DNA from: Agelas oroides
Lineage: Eukaryota; Porifera; Demospongiae; Agelasida; Agelasidae
Direction: 5' to 3'
Assembly: GCA_949130485.1 (NCBI GenBank)
Contig: OX422186.1
Location: forward strand, 4,071,313-4,135,312
Length of the DNA stretch: 64,000 nt
The notes under the pieces were generated by a model that worked only from the letters and a program-made list of their open reading frames with translations, was not told where the DNA came from and ran no database searches. Position 1 is the stretch's first letter. Every line of letters begins with the position of its first letter. Position numbers and translations under genes: made by a program. Shown here piece by piece: positions 13,788-24,375 of the stretch.

Positions 13788-14280
13788 ACAAGGTTGGTCA
13801 CTGTACAAGTTACATTGCATGTACATGGGCTCCATGTATGTAATGCTAATCTATACTACATGTACATCTACCTCAGGCACCAATTGGGTGGAGGGAGGGG
13901 GGCCAGCGATGCAGTGTGACATTTATGCAATGGTGCTGGTTATCACCCTTCATAGGGTGCAAGAACACTGCATTTGTTTTAATATTAATTTTACTGTATA
14001 GTCCATGCACACTGTCTTGCTACATTCATCTTCATCTACCTGTCCTTTACAGGTATCTGGACAGCTCACTGAAATAAAGGATGTACACAAGAGCTACATA
14101 ATGCAATGAAGTAGAAGTCACGAACACTAGCTAGCTACCATATCTTTCATGCATGTTCTTTAATTAGAAACCCCTCGTCATTAATGAATATTATGCGCAT
14201 GCTCATTCACACCCGTTGCACGTGTATTTGACACGACAGCTAAAATAGCTACTAAATGTTCCCAGAGTTCTGCTTCTAGC
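13788..14280. other. Downstream region of Helitron 1
   Basis: Non-coding. Several ACATGTAC words, a small inverted repeat (ACCCTTCATAGGGTG near 13945), an AATAAA at about 14073 and two CTAG tetramers near 14127. A Helitron end (CTRR with a nearby hairpin) cannot be chosen with confidence. Confidence 0.4.
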
Positions 14281-15339
14281 TCCGAAATCGATGCTATTGC
14301 TGAGTTCGACAACTTGCGCTCATTAGAGGAAAATGAAAAGGGAAGCGTGCACGGACTAGTAGGTCAAGTAAGCCCAATGACAGTTGGGAAGACGGGCAAA
14401 GGGTATTTTCATGCTCTACTGACTGATGGCGCTGAAGACGTCAAAATAGTAGGCTTTGGCAAGAGCCAGAGGAACATCCTGAAGGACTTCGAAGAAAAAG
14501 GGGATCCAGTTGCCTTGAAAGGATGCAGAATCAAACGATCCCGCTACACAAGGGGTATGGAGGTGATCCTTCGCCCTGAAACCAACCTGACACTCTCCCC
14601 GAAAAAGATCAAAGTCGATCCAGACAGGTTTGCAGTCAAAGACTCTGACATCAGCGTGAAAGACGTTGACAGTATGGCTCGATTCAAGCGGGTGTCTCTG
14701 TATGCAAAAGTCATAAGGGTAGACGAAGCAGCTGTTGTTTCTGATGGGCTCAAAGTACAAAATGTCATCATCGCAGATGCTAATAGAGCTATCAAGATGG
14801 CACTCTGGGAGAACGACATTGGGCGCCTTTCCAAAGGGAAGTCGTACCACCTCGTGAATGTAGTCACCAACAGTTTCCGAGGGGCAAACTTTCTACAGTT
14901 TCCCAAAGGTGGAGCAGAAGCACACGAAGTAGAAGATATAGGCACTGTAGCAGAGGACGATGTTCCAAGTTTAGAAGATGAAGTACACGATTCAGAGGTA
15001 GCAGGCATCCTAGCATTAGATTGCTATGTTGCTTGTCTCAGCTGCAAGAGCAAAGTAGACAAGAAGAGTGATGTGCTCGGTACATGCTCAAGATGTGGCA
15101 TGGTGCAGAAGCTTCTCAAATGCTCAGATCAGAAGAGAGCCAGATTGGTATTCACACTTCCGGGAGGTGGATATGCCAATGTGAGTGTTTTTGGCAAGCA
15201 CTTGGAAGAGATTGCAGGGAGCGAGGAAGTCACCGAACACCATCTGCTTGCCGCAAAGCCGTTTTCCTTCACATATGCAAACAGTATTGTCAACTATGTG
15301 TACCGGAAGGATGCAAGCAAGAAGAACAAAGACGATTGA
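14281..15339 (+). CDS. RPA70-like OB-fold ssDNA-binding protein (copy 1)
   Basis: About 350 residues with three RPA1-like parts: an OB fold (HGLVGQVSPM ... YFHALLTDGAEDVKIVGF), a second OB fold (VIIADANRAIKMALWENDIG) and a zinc-ribbon OB fold with CLSCKSKV ... GTCSRCGMVQ. RPA1 binds single-stranded DNA in replication and repair; this protein has the arrangement of its DBD-A/B/C in a much smaller chain and lacks the RPA1 N-terminal domain. It is clearly a paralogue of the gene at 27956. No ATG is seen: similarity starts around the EFDNL codons at 14302, and the frame stays open further upstream without a Met. A lost start or an unseen 5' exon are both possible. A coiled-coil ORF follows, as it does for copy 2. 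Confidence 0.8.
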   Translation, partial: SEIDAIAEFDNLRSLEENEKGSVHGLVGQVSPMTVGKTGKGYFHALLTDGAEDVKIVGFGKSQRNILKDFEEKGDPVALKGCRIKRSRYTRGMEVILRPETNLTLSPKKIKVDPDRFAVKDSDISVKDVDSMARFKRVSLYAKVIRVDEAAVVSDGLKVQNVIIADANRAIKMALWENDIGRLSKGKSYHLVNVVTNSFRGANFLQFPKGGAEAHEVEDIGTVAEDDVPSLEDEVHDSEVAGILALDCYVACLSCKSKVDKKSDVLGTCSRCGMVQKLLKCSDQKRARLVFTLPGGGYANVSVFGKHLEEIAGSEEVTEHHLLAAKPFSFTYANSIVNYVYRKDASKKNKDD

Positions 15340-15369
15340 GATGAAGAATGCTCAACCATGAACACATTT

Positions 15370-15690
15370 GTTTGAACTACTATGTTATTGTTCTTGGGTT
15401 TGGGAGCATGCTCCTGCTATTTACCACCATTTATCACTTACATAATTCTTCAATTTGAACTACTATGTTATTGTTCTTGGGTTTGGGAGCATGCTCCTGC
15501 TATTTACCACCATTTATCACTTACAAGATTCTTCAATTTGAACTATGTTATTGTTCATGGGTTTGGGAGCATGCTCCCTGCTATTTACCACCATTTATCA
15601 CTTACATGATTCTTCAATTTGAACTACTATGTTATTGTTCTTGGGTTTGGGAGCATGCTCCCTGCAATTTTACATGTTCTTCAATTTGAA
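15370..15690. repeat. Tandem repeat, about 90-bp unit, four copies
   Basis: Units read TTTGAACTACTATGTTATTG, TTCTTGGGTTTGGGAGCATG, CTCC(C)TGC, then TTTACCACCATTTATCACTT. The copies differ by a few bases and small deletions. The array lies directly behind the RPA-like stop codon. ORFs across it are repeat translations, not genes. Confidence 0.9.
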
Positions 15691-15892
15691 CTTTGCACTC
15701 TCTCCTCTATGACTGCAATTCTCTTACTTTGTTTTCGCTCTTAGTAAGAGTTGACAACCAGTCTTGAGAATCTTGAGCATCTGTGAAGTCTTCAAGGTCA
15801 GATTGAGCCATATCAAGAGTGCTCTTGGCGATATTTAGCTAGCTATAGAGATAGCTAGCATGTGGAATACATGTGGTGCATACATTGCTGAT

Positions 15893-16288
15893 TGCTGAAA
15901 GTAAGCAAGGGAAAAACCAAGTAGCAGAATTGCAAACTGCGCTAGACAGTGAAAAGCGTCGTGTCAAGGATCTCATAAAGGAACTCTATAAGACTGTGAA
16001 AAAGGTGCATGTGACGAGTTGAAAGCAGATCTCTCCAGCTCTGAAGACAGGTGTGAGCAATTGAGAGCAGTAAACATCAGCATAATGAAAAGACTTCATT
16101 GGTTTGATCAAAATGAAGCTGAAGAGACAGAAGTTCAAAGGCAGGCTAGGATGGAAAAGGAGGAGGAAATTAGACGAAACGTTCGTATTGAGGAGGAAGA
16201 GACAGAGCGAATTAGAGAGGAAACCAGACAACGTAAATCAGATTCCTGTTCCAGCATAAACCCATTTTCATTCAAGCATACTGCATAG
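15893..16288 (+). pseudogene. Charged coiled-coil ORF (copy 1), one frameshift
   Basis: The first frame reads AESKQGKNQVAELQTALDS and EKRRVKDLIKELYKTVKK. After a one-base shift near 16012 the second frame reads DELKADLSSSEDRCEQLRAV and continues with Glu/Arg-rich heptads (RQARMEKEEEIRRNVRIEEE) to a TAG at 16288. It has no other domain. The position, just behind an RPA-like gene on the same strand, matches the intact coiled-coil ORF behind RPA-like copy 2, although the two coiled coils are not alike residue by residue. The start is not defined; upstream codons lack a clear Met. Function unknown. Confidence 0.55.
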
Positions 16289-16449
16289 TACCACTGAACA
16301 CACAAGCAAACTATGCTAGATCCACTTGTCCCTTCATACTCTCATCATTGTGTATCCACTTGTCCCTTCATACTCTAATCATTGTGTATTCTTAAACCAG
16401 CATGACCTACGCATGCTTATTTCCTCTTATTGTACTTGTGTTTACTTGT

Positions 16450-16484
16450 TGCGCTCGCCCCACAAATGCTTTGCATTCTCCTAG
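16450..16484 (-). repeat. Candidate right terminus of the RPA/coiled-coil element
   Basis: Read on the minus strand it is CTAGGAGAATGCAAAGCATT followed by TGTGGGGCGAGCG. The same sequence (CTAGGTGAATGCAGAGCATT, TGTGGGGGCGAGCG) lies on the plus strand at 27769-27801, left of RPA-like copy 2. The two sites differ at two substitutions and two one-base gaps and face opposite ways relative to their genes, as terminal inverted repeats would. TA follows the CTAG here and precedes it at 27769. Confidence 0.55.
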
Positions 16485-16511
16485 TATAGCTCCGTACCGG
16501 GATTGGAAACA
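16485..16511 (+). repeat. TATAGCTCCGTACCGGGATT terminal motif, copy 1
   Basis: One of four copies in the window (others near 31290 on the plus strand and near 36783-36808 and 46280-46306 on the minus strand). It runs on to GGAAACA. It begins immediately after the candidate RPA-element end. No matching right end was assigned to this copy. Confidence 0.7.
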
Positions 16512-16543
16512 AGTCACATGCGCCCATAAGGCTTCGTATTGAG

Positions 16544-16811
16544 CGCTCGGGCCAGAGGAGGTCGGACATGGTTGACCTTTGCTAATTGAAACAACTGAGG
16601 TCACACTAATTGATCTTGGATATTGCAAGGTAGAAAGTTTTTTTAGCTTTTTCTATGACTGGATCCAGCCTTGAATCCTGATTTGAAAACTGGGGCCCAC
16701 CTCAGTGAAAGTCGAGAGAGCTAGTCTGTTGAGATACGAAAAATCAATTAGTGTGACCTCAGCCATTTTAATTAGTAAAGTTCAACCATGTCCGACTTCC
16801 TCTGCTCGGGC
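16544..16811. mobile_element. Foldback / MITE-like inverted repeat
   Basis: The left arm at about 16544-16615 (containing GGTCGGACATGGTTGACC and GAGGTCACACTAATTGAT) is the imperfect inverted copy of 16743-16811. The arms are about 70 bp with roughly 85% identity; the loop is about 127 bp. No clear target duplication seen. Confidence 0.65.
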
Positions 16812-17462
16812 ATTCCGTGTTACGGTCTTGAACGCGAATTTTTACGCAGCGAGCGTTACGGCGGCGAGAGTTTGTGCACTTCACTAAGAAACAGCGATAC
16901 AGTGACTACTACGTATCCCAAGTAAGTAGTAAGTGTAGCTAGGAGCCGAGTAACGGTGCATATAAGCGTTAAATTTTGCAGTAATATTGTGGATTTTATT
17001 ATTCGGCGTTTTTGTGTACCTTCTGTGCTCATGTATTACAACCTGTAAAACATTAATAGCTTTCAGGATGAGCTTTAGAGGTTGAAGTTTTGCATGGTGT
17101 AGCTGGTTTATGTGAGAAGTTTTTAAAAAAGCGTTGATAAGAAGGAAACAAAATTTTATATAAACGTTACTATCAAGACTTTGTGTACCTTGTAGCTAAA
17201 CAGGAACTAACAGAGTTCAGTTTCAAGGAGTTATAGTATTAGCTTAGGTATAGTACTTTTGCATGGTACAACTTTCATTGTTCCCTTGTATGGTATAAGC
17301 ACCATACGTTTTGAGTAAGACTTTACATGTCATGTATATGAGACTGTTACATTTCATATGTCCATGGTAACACCTGTTGTTGTTAGTCTGTATAAAGTTA
17401 GCTTTATGTCAACAATTTTAATTTTATGTCAGTATAAAGTGCACATTTGTCTACCAACAGTA
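16812..17462. other. Upstream region of the P-element-type gene
   Basis: AT-rich unique sequence with weak internal echoes (CTTTGTGTACCTTGTAGC, TTTGTGTACCTTCTGTGC). No ORF, tRNA or repeat with clear borders is seen. A 5' untranslated exon or a transposon end may lie here. Confidence 0.3.
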
Positions 17463-20400
17463 ATGGGTCGCAAATTTCGGTTAAGTGTGCACCGGAAGAA
17501 TGAAGAGAGATGTCGCAATGCACCCATCTCTCTGCCAGTGTCAATTCCACTAACAGGGCAAGTAATGGGACTATGTGTCTCCATTCCACGGCACTTAGTT
17601 GCTGTGCCTAACTCCTTACCACTGTCAGCCCTCACAAGTGCCTCGGCAGTAGGGTTAGACATGCTACATTCAAGGCTTGGCAAGAGTAGAATGCTACCAT
17701 CAGCCTGGATGAACATCTCCAGAGGCACTCCCTTGCACAATCTGACACTCTGTAAGATTGTTTATTATGAGGAAGCTAACAGAGCTTTGTCTCACATTCA
17801 CAGTGGTGATTGACAAAACATTCAGTTGGAAAACCACAATCTCCAACCATCATTTAGATGGTAGTAACAGTCACATGTTGTTGGGGGTACCGGAAACAGT
17901 GCGGAGTGTTGATAACATCATACAACTGCTATCCCTACTTGACTCAAGCAAACTGTGCACTGGAGTTTCAGATGGGAAGTACCACTCTGCTTTCAACCAT
18001 CACAAGAACACGCTTCATGGAGCATCTAGTAAGGCAGAATCAAATTTATAAAATGTTACGATGAGATATTAGGGTAGTTTTAATAAAGGGCTTATGCTTT
18101 TAGTTTACTTTTTAAATTCGGAAAATAATACTAACTTTAGTTTTCTATTTTTACAATTATTTCAGTTTGTTTCAACTATTTGAACTGTAAACCCCATAAC
18201 TAAAAGGCACTTAGTTGTAATTATTGTTGGGAAAAGTCCTTTTTTATATAATATGTCAACAGGTTCAGCCTATGTCGATGGTAACACCCTATGTGCCCCT
18301 ACTATTCGAAGCAGCAAGTGTGAGTTTCTGATCTCACCTGACAGCAAGAGTACCAGTTGCCCTCCATGTCGCAAACTCAGAGAAGTCCTAAGGGTGAAAA
18401 ATTGGCGATTACGTGTGCGTGAGAGGAATGCTGTGAGTGCTGTAAGCAAAACAGCGCCCACAAGCCATGTTAACCACCGATACCTGACACAAACAGAGCT
18501 CATTGAACGCATGCAACAGCAGCATCACCTTTTTCGGCTCACCAGCAAGCAGTTGTCCTGGCTCAAGTGCAAGATTGTAGAAGATTCTGAGCGAAGCGGA
18601 GTCATGCTTGACGAGGAGGCTCATGAAGACCTGTGTGCAATATTGAAGGGTGAAAACGAAAAGGTAATGTGATCTCTTCCTCCTGACACATTTCCACACT
18701 TGTTTTGGAAGCAACAATTGAAAGCTTCCTCACAAAAGGATTCTAGAGGTATGAGATGGCACCCTTTAATGATAAAGTGGTGTTTGTACCTGAGACATAA
18801 GTCAAGTGGTGCATATGAAACACTACGCAATTCTGGATGTGTCCATCTGCCTTCTCAGAGAACCCTGCGTGACTATACACACTATGTGCATGCAGCACCA
18901 GGTTTTTCCAATGAGGTCAACAATATGTTGAAACAGGCTGCAGAGGTTGACACATGTGAAGAGTATGAGAAATGCACACTGCTATTGCTTGACGAGATGC
19001 ACATTCGCGAAGGGCTGGTCTATGACAAACACAACGGCAAACTAATTGGTTTTGCTGATTTGGGTCAAATTCATGACCACCTATGGAAGTATGAGAGGTC
19101 GCTGTTAAATGAATCTCCATCAGCTCAACCTCTAGCCACTACAATGATGGTTTTTATGGTGAGAGGGCTATTCAACAAACTGCAGTTTGCCTATGCCCAG
19201 TTCCCTTGTGCAAAGGTCTCTGGTGACCTCCTGTTTCACCCTTTTTGGGAAGCAGTTCGCAGGATTGAAAGATGCAAGTTAAAAGTAAGTTTATACATTG
19301 TATAAAAACTCATAATATATATATATTTTAAAATCATATTGCTTTTTGTAGGTGTTGGGTGCTACCCTTGATGGCAACTCTGTGAACCGAAAACTGATGA
19401 AGATTCATGACCCATCAGCATCTCTGGTACACAAAATACCAAACCCCTTTGCTAGCGATGGTAGAGAGCTGTTATTTTACTCCGACCCACCACACCTTCT
19501 AAAAACAGTCAGAAATTGTTGGGCTTCAAAAACAAGGAAGCTTTGGGTAAGTAACTACAAACTGTTACACATAAATTATGATACAATTACAGGGAAATTA
19601 AACTTCATTTATTATAGCTCAATGGACAGAACATATCATGGCGACACCTGGAGCAGCTTTACCATAGAGACAAGGGGCAAAGTGTGGGTCTATACTTGCT
19701 CCCAAAGCTCAAGTTTGAACACATACACTTGACATCTTTCTCAAAGATGCGAGTGGACTTGGCAGCCCAGGTTAGTAACAGATTATACATTGTAACAATA
19801 CATGTCGATATGTATGTCTAAGTGATTGTGCTTCATTTACAGGTTCTTAGTGAGTCTGTGTCCAAGGCTCTTACACTTACAGGTGGTAGTGAGGTGGCTG
19901 AAACTGCTCACTTCATAAACATGATGGACAAGTTTTTTGACACAGTTAATGTGTCTAACTATACCAACGGAATCCGCAAACGAAAACCTTTCCAGCATCC
20001 ATATAGGTCAGGAAAAGATTTTCGGTTGAAGGTAAATTTTCACATTTTTAAAATCAATAATTACATTTCTAAAATAAGATTTCTTATTTACACAGTGGCT
20101 TGAAGAGGAATTCCTCCCATATCTTGATAAGTGGGAGCAGTCTGTACATGAAAGGCCTGGTTTCACAAACTCTGAAAAGAAGCGAATGCTTTTGAGCTCT
20201 GAAACCATGTTGGGGCTAAGAATCACAGGTTAGTGAAACATTTTACTTGTAGGCTATTTGTTGCCATTTTCATCACAAATTTTCATGTATATTTCACAGC
20301 AAAATCATTCATTGAACTTGTTCAATACCTCTTCACCATTCCTGGAGTGCACTCCTTCCTAAGTCAGAGGATATGTCAAGACCCGTTAGAAAAATTCTTT

Positions 20401-20604
20401 GGATGTCAGAGGCAAAGAGGAGGCACTCACGACAATCCTAATGCACAGGAATTCCTCAAAAACACCCAAGCATTTCGTGTGTTTAACTCGGTCAGTAAAG
20501 GACCTGTTAGGGGAAACTGTCGTGGTACTAACTCACCTGTCAACATAGATATGGAGAAGGAGAACAAGCCTGTCCCAAAAAGATCCGCACATAGAAGTAA
20601 ATGA
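17463..20604 (+). CDS. P-element-type (THAP9-like) transposase
   Basis: Eight exons with GT-AG introns: 17463-17751, 17804-18028, 18263-19284, 19352-19546, 19618-19770, 19843-20031, 20096-20228 and 20300-20604 (about 836 codons). The core matches P-element transposases: LPSQRTLRDYT, LLLDEMHIREGLVYD (first acidic residue), LIGFADLG, FYSDPPHLLKTVRN (second) and the C-terminal ICQDPLEKFFGCQRQRGG with DNPNAQEF. The N-terminus lacks a THAP C2CH finger; instead there is a Cys-containing block (CEFLISPD ... CPPCRKLREVL). A TGA at 18670-18672 interrupts exon 3 unless a 48-nt in-frame intron (18664-18711) is spliced out; the other introns are 52-234 nt. It would cut and paste DNA, but its terminal repeats were not found. 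Confidence 0.85.
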
Positions 20605-20747
20605 AATGTATTATGATAATGTATACTGTTATATGAACAACAGCATCAATATCATGTTAACAAGGTCACGGAGTGGTATGTTATCATTTGAACAAGACAA
20701 TGACATGGTAAGTTACATTCAATTTTTAACAAGATGAAATGGTAAGT
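20605..20747. other. Short spacer with ACATGGTAAGTTACATT repeat
   Basis: The words GACATGGTAAGTTAC and TTTTTAACAAGATG recur on the other side of the LINE at about 26165-26245. This suggests the LINE split an existing short repeat between two convergent genes. Confidence 0.5.
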
Positions 20748-20843
20748 ATAATAATAATAATAATAATTTTTATTTCAGTGACATGAGTGTATACACTCCC
20801 AGCCGACACCACGGCTTACAAGTCACTAATATTAACAGTATAG

Positions 20844-23800
20844 TTATGAGTTACGTTTCAAAAACATATTAAAAAGAAGTTTGGCTATTCTACTGTCTAG
20901 GTTCTGCATGATTGCAATAAACTTGTCCTTGTCTGAAAGTGCTCCGGCGTCCACTTGATGGAGGTTCAAGAGGTGCAGAAGGGGGGCTCTAGCCTCTTTC
21001 AGAGCTGGACACCCCACACAGAAATGTTGTTCGTCCTCCACCTGCCCTGTGTTGCATGACCTGCATATCCTCTCCTCTACTGGGAGGCCAGTGTACCTAC
21101 CAGTTTCGATTTGTAGTGGGGCTGTTCCTCCTCTTAATCGTGCCAGCAGAGATCTATGAGATTTTACTCTAACTTTCTGTACGTATTCTTCTGTTTTCCC
21201 ATATTCTGTTTTAAAGTTTACATATAACCTCAACTTTGGTTTGGATGAAACCTCAGTTTGCCATCTCTCTTTTTCCAGGTGAAAGAGACAGCAGGTGACT
21301 ACATGCTGGAGTTCACTGTGTGATAGCCCCTCACAGGAGCTCTGGTGCCACCAGTATTGCAGGCCACACCCAGCTAAAATCTGCTTGACTTGACTTGCCC
21401 AGTTGTCTTGGTTTTGTTCTTCTGTAAGCCTCTTGCATTCTATGTACACTTTCTTGCAGATTCTGTTGTTATCAATTTGTACGAGATGACGCTAAAATGC
21501 AACTGTGGCCAGTTTATGTCTGCATGAAGTTGGCATCCAACACATATCCCCAGATGCAGCTGCCAGTGGATGTTTGCTACCGACTCCCAGAAAGAACCTG
21601 TAGACTTGGTTTTGCACTTTCTCCACTTCCCTTAAAGAACTGAACCTGGACCACACCGGCGCTCCATAATCTAGAATGGGAGCCACCATTGAGTCGAAGA
21701 GCCTTTTATACACATTGTAGGATGAGCCACCTATTTTCATTAGGTGACCTACTAGGGCGTAAAAGGAGCAGAGGGCTTTTTCAATTCGTGTATGCACAGC
21801 TGTCTGGAAAGTCAGGTGTTCATCAAGAGGTATGCCTAAATAAATATAGTGACTGGAGATCGGGATAACCAGTTCCCCTAGTGTAAAACTTGCTGCAGTC
21901 AGGGGGTGAGAACGTAGGCGGAAATGGACTATAGCTGACTTCTTGCTGTTAACTCCAATGCTCCATAAGGAACACCATTCATGGACTTTCCCAATTAGTG
22001 TCTGCAAGGCCTGTTCACTATCTGCTATCATGACAAGATCATCGGCATATAGCAGACTGGATATTGTGCTGTCTCCAAACTGAACCTCTTCATTAGTGGC
22101 TGCGATAGAACCTGGGAGGTCATTTATGAACAAATTGAACAGAATTGGTGATGGCACACACCCTTGCCGTAGACCTGTTGAGATTGTGAAGGGTTTAGTG
22201 AAACTCTCATTCACTCTCACACAGTTGGTATTTTCTTTGTATATGCACTTCAACATCTGCAATATTTTATCAGGAAATTTCATGTCTTGCAATTTCTTCC
22301 ATAGTAGGCCATGTTTGACATTATCATAAGCTTTACTAAAGTCTACAAAGCAAGCAAAAGTTGGTTTGTGCATTTTCTTTCTGCATTCAATGATACTAGT
22401 AAGACTGAAGATGTGTTCTAAACAGCTCCTTCCAGCTCTAAAGCCATTTTGTTCCTCACACAGGATCCCTGCATATTCTGCCCACTCTAGGATGTATTGG
22501 TTCAGAATTGAACAAAAGGCCTTGTATGGTACTGAGAGAAGTGATATTCCTCTGTAGTTAAGTGGGATTCTAGAGTCACTTGTTTTGTTCTTTGGTATTG
22601 GGGTAATAATTCCATGACACCAAACTGTGGGGATATAGAGATTCTTTAGACAGGCAGAGAAGAGACTTTGAAAAAAGGTACAGCAAACTTGATTTTTGAT
22701 CACCTCCGCAGGCAATCCATCAGGACCCACTGCTTTGCCATTCTTCTGACGTAGGAGTGCCCATTTCACTAAATCCTGGTCTATTGTATCTGGCAAGGCC
22801 TCTTCAGTCAAATTGGGAGGGGAAGTCTCATTTGGATGGGGTAAAAACTCAGTATTACTAGCTTTGTTTGTATGACTGGAGGGGATACGATTCTCACTAG
22901 TGTTTAAGAAGGTTGCGAAATCAGTGTACCACTTATTCAACACATCTTCCTTGTTAGTGAGAATCTTCTGTCCATCAATGACCTCCATTGGGATTTTAGG
23001 AGACTTCTTCTTCCCCAGTCCAGTGTGTTTCCTTAGCTGGTTCCAAAATGTTTGTGGACCTCCCAGTAGTGATGAATCCAGGAACTCCCAAGTCCTGTTT
23101 GACCATTTTCTCTTAGCCTTCCTAACCAAGGAGTCAAACTTTCGTCTTAGTTGTTGATATTCTGCTCGTAGAAGTGGCCTGGTAGTCCTGTTACTACAGG
23201 CAAGCCATTTTTGTTCAGCTTTAGCAACTAGCTTTCTAGCTTCTTTTAGCTCCTGGTTCCACCAGGGTTTATGAAATGGTTGTTTGTGTTTTCTTGGTTT
23301 GCTTGTGGGTAGTTTGTCATCCATTTCATTCTTAATAATGTCGCAGAACTGGGAATAGATGTCATCTATGAGGTCTTGAGAAACAGGGTTAGTGTTTAAC
23401 ACATTGATCAGTTGCTTTTACCTCTTCATATCTATCTTCCATGAAGTTTTGAGGGACCTTTTGAAGGTTGTAGTGAGCCACTTTGGGTGGGGGAGGTTGT
23501 TGACCATCCAAGTTGTGAGAGTGGGGTTGAGATTCTTCCATTTGGTCTAGGTGTATTTGCCATGATAGTAAGGAGTGGTCAGGAATTTGTCTATTGTCCT
23601 GATAGTCCAATTCATTTATCACTTCCTGCATAGAAGCCACTGAGAAGTGGGAAAACGTGTTAAATTCTTCAAGTTCTACAATACAGTAATCAACCACTGA
23701 GCAGCCCAATCTTGAGATGTATGTGTAGTTGTCCTTGCCCCTGCCATTTAGGGTACAAAGCTCCAAAGACTTCAGAAGATCAATGAACTGTTTGCCATGG

Positions 23801-24339
23801 GAGTTCTGTTCCATGTCCAGAACTTTACGAGGAGGGATCTCTGTGTCACAGACTATGCTTATGTCTTCCAGATTTCCACATCTGGCATTAAAATCTCCAC
23901 AAACGCATACTGTACCAAGGTTTCTGTAAAGAGTAATTTGAGCCCCAAGGCAGTCTAGAAATTGTTCTGCACAATCCCCCCTACTAGATGAACTTGGTGG
24001 AAGATAGCACACACATACACATAAATTCTGAGAAGTGAGTTTATTTGTAAGTTTCAGCCATAGAGTACCCTCCATTTGGGAATCAATTATTGATGCATCA
24101 TAATCTTGTAGTAGATTTGACTTCACCAGAATTCCAACACCTCCTGACCCTCGTATAGCTCTTTGAGAAATTCTAAGTCTGTTTTGACCGAACCAGGAGT
24201 ATCCTGGTAATGAAACTGTTTGGTCTTTCCTCAACCAGGTTTCACATAAACAAATAATATCATATTGTTTCTTAATTAATGTAGCACATTTGAAATTACA
24301 GTATGGCAATTTTGTTGGCCAACCACCCACATTCCACAT
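20844..24339 (-). pseudogene. LINE ORF2: APE endonuclease + reverse transcriptase + Cys motif
   Basis: The endonuclease part starts at ATG 24339 (MWNVGGWPTKLPYCNF) with CETWL, GGVGILVK, CVCGDFNARCG and PDHSLLSWQ. The reverse transcriptase part has GPDGLPAEVIK, NYRGISLLSVPYKAF, NGFRAGRSCLEH, FVDFSKAYDNVKHGLLW, GLRQGCVPSPILFNLFIND and the catalytic YADDLVM. The C-terminus has ICRSCNTGQVEDEQHFCVGC, a Cys/His motif typical of such LINEs. A one-base frameshift near 23395-23402 separates endonuclease and RT, and an in-frame TAG at about 21492-21494 separates RT from the tail; both sides continue in frame. ORF2 nicks target DNA and copies the LINE RNA into it (target-primed reverse transcription). 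Confidence 0.93.
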
Positions 24340-24375
24340 TGCACATTTCAGAAATTTGTGGTGTCGGCAATTTTC

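Noticed and set aside
14281..15339. RPA-like gene as cargo of Helitron 1, as in some plant Helitrons
   Set aside because: The second copy (27956) has no Helitron beside it and a separate end sequence (CTAGG(A/T)GAATGCA) fits both copies better. Not fully excluded.
18670..18672. TGA read as selenocysteine in the P-element-type transposase
   Set aside because: No reason for selenocysteine in this family and no recognisable SECIS; nonsense or a small intron is simpler.
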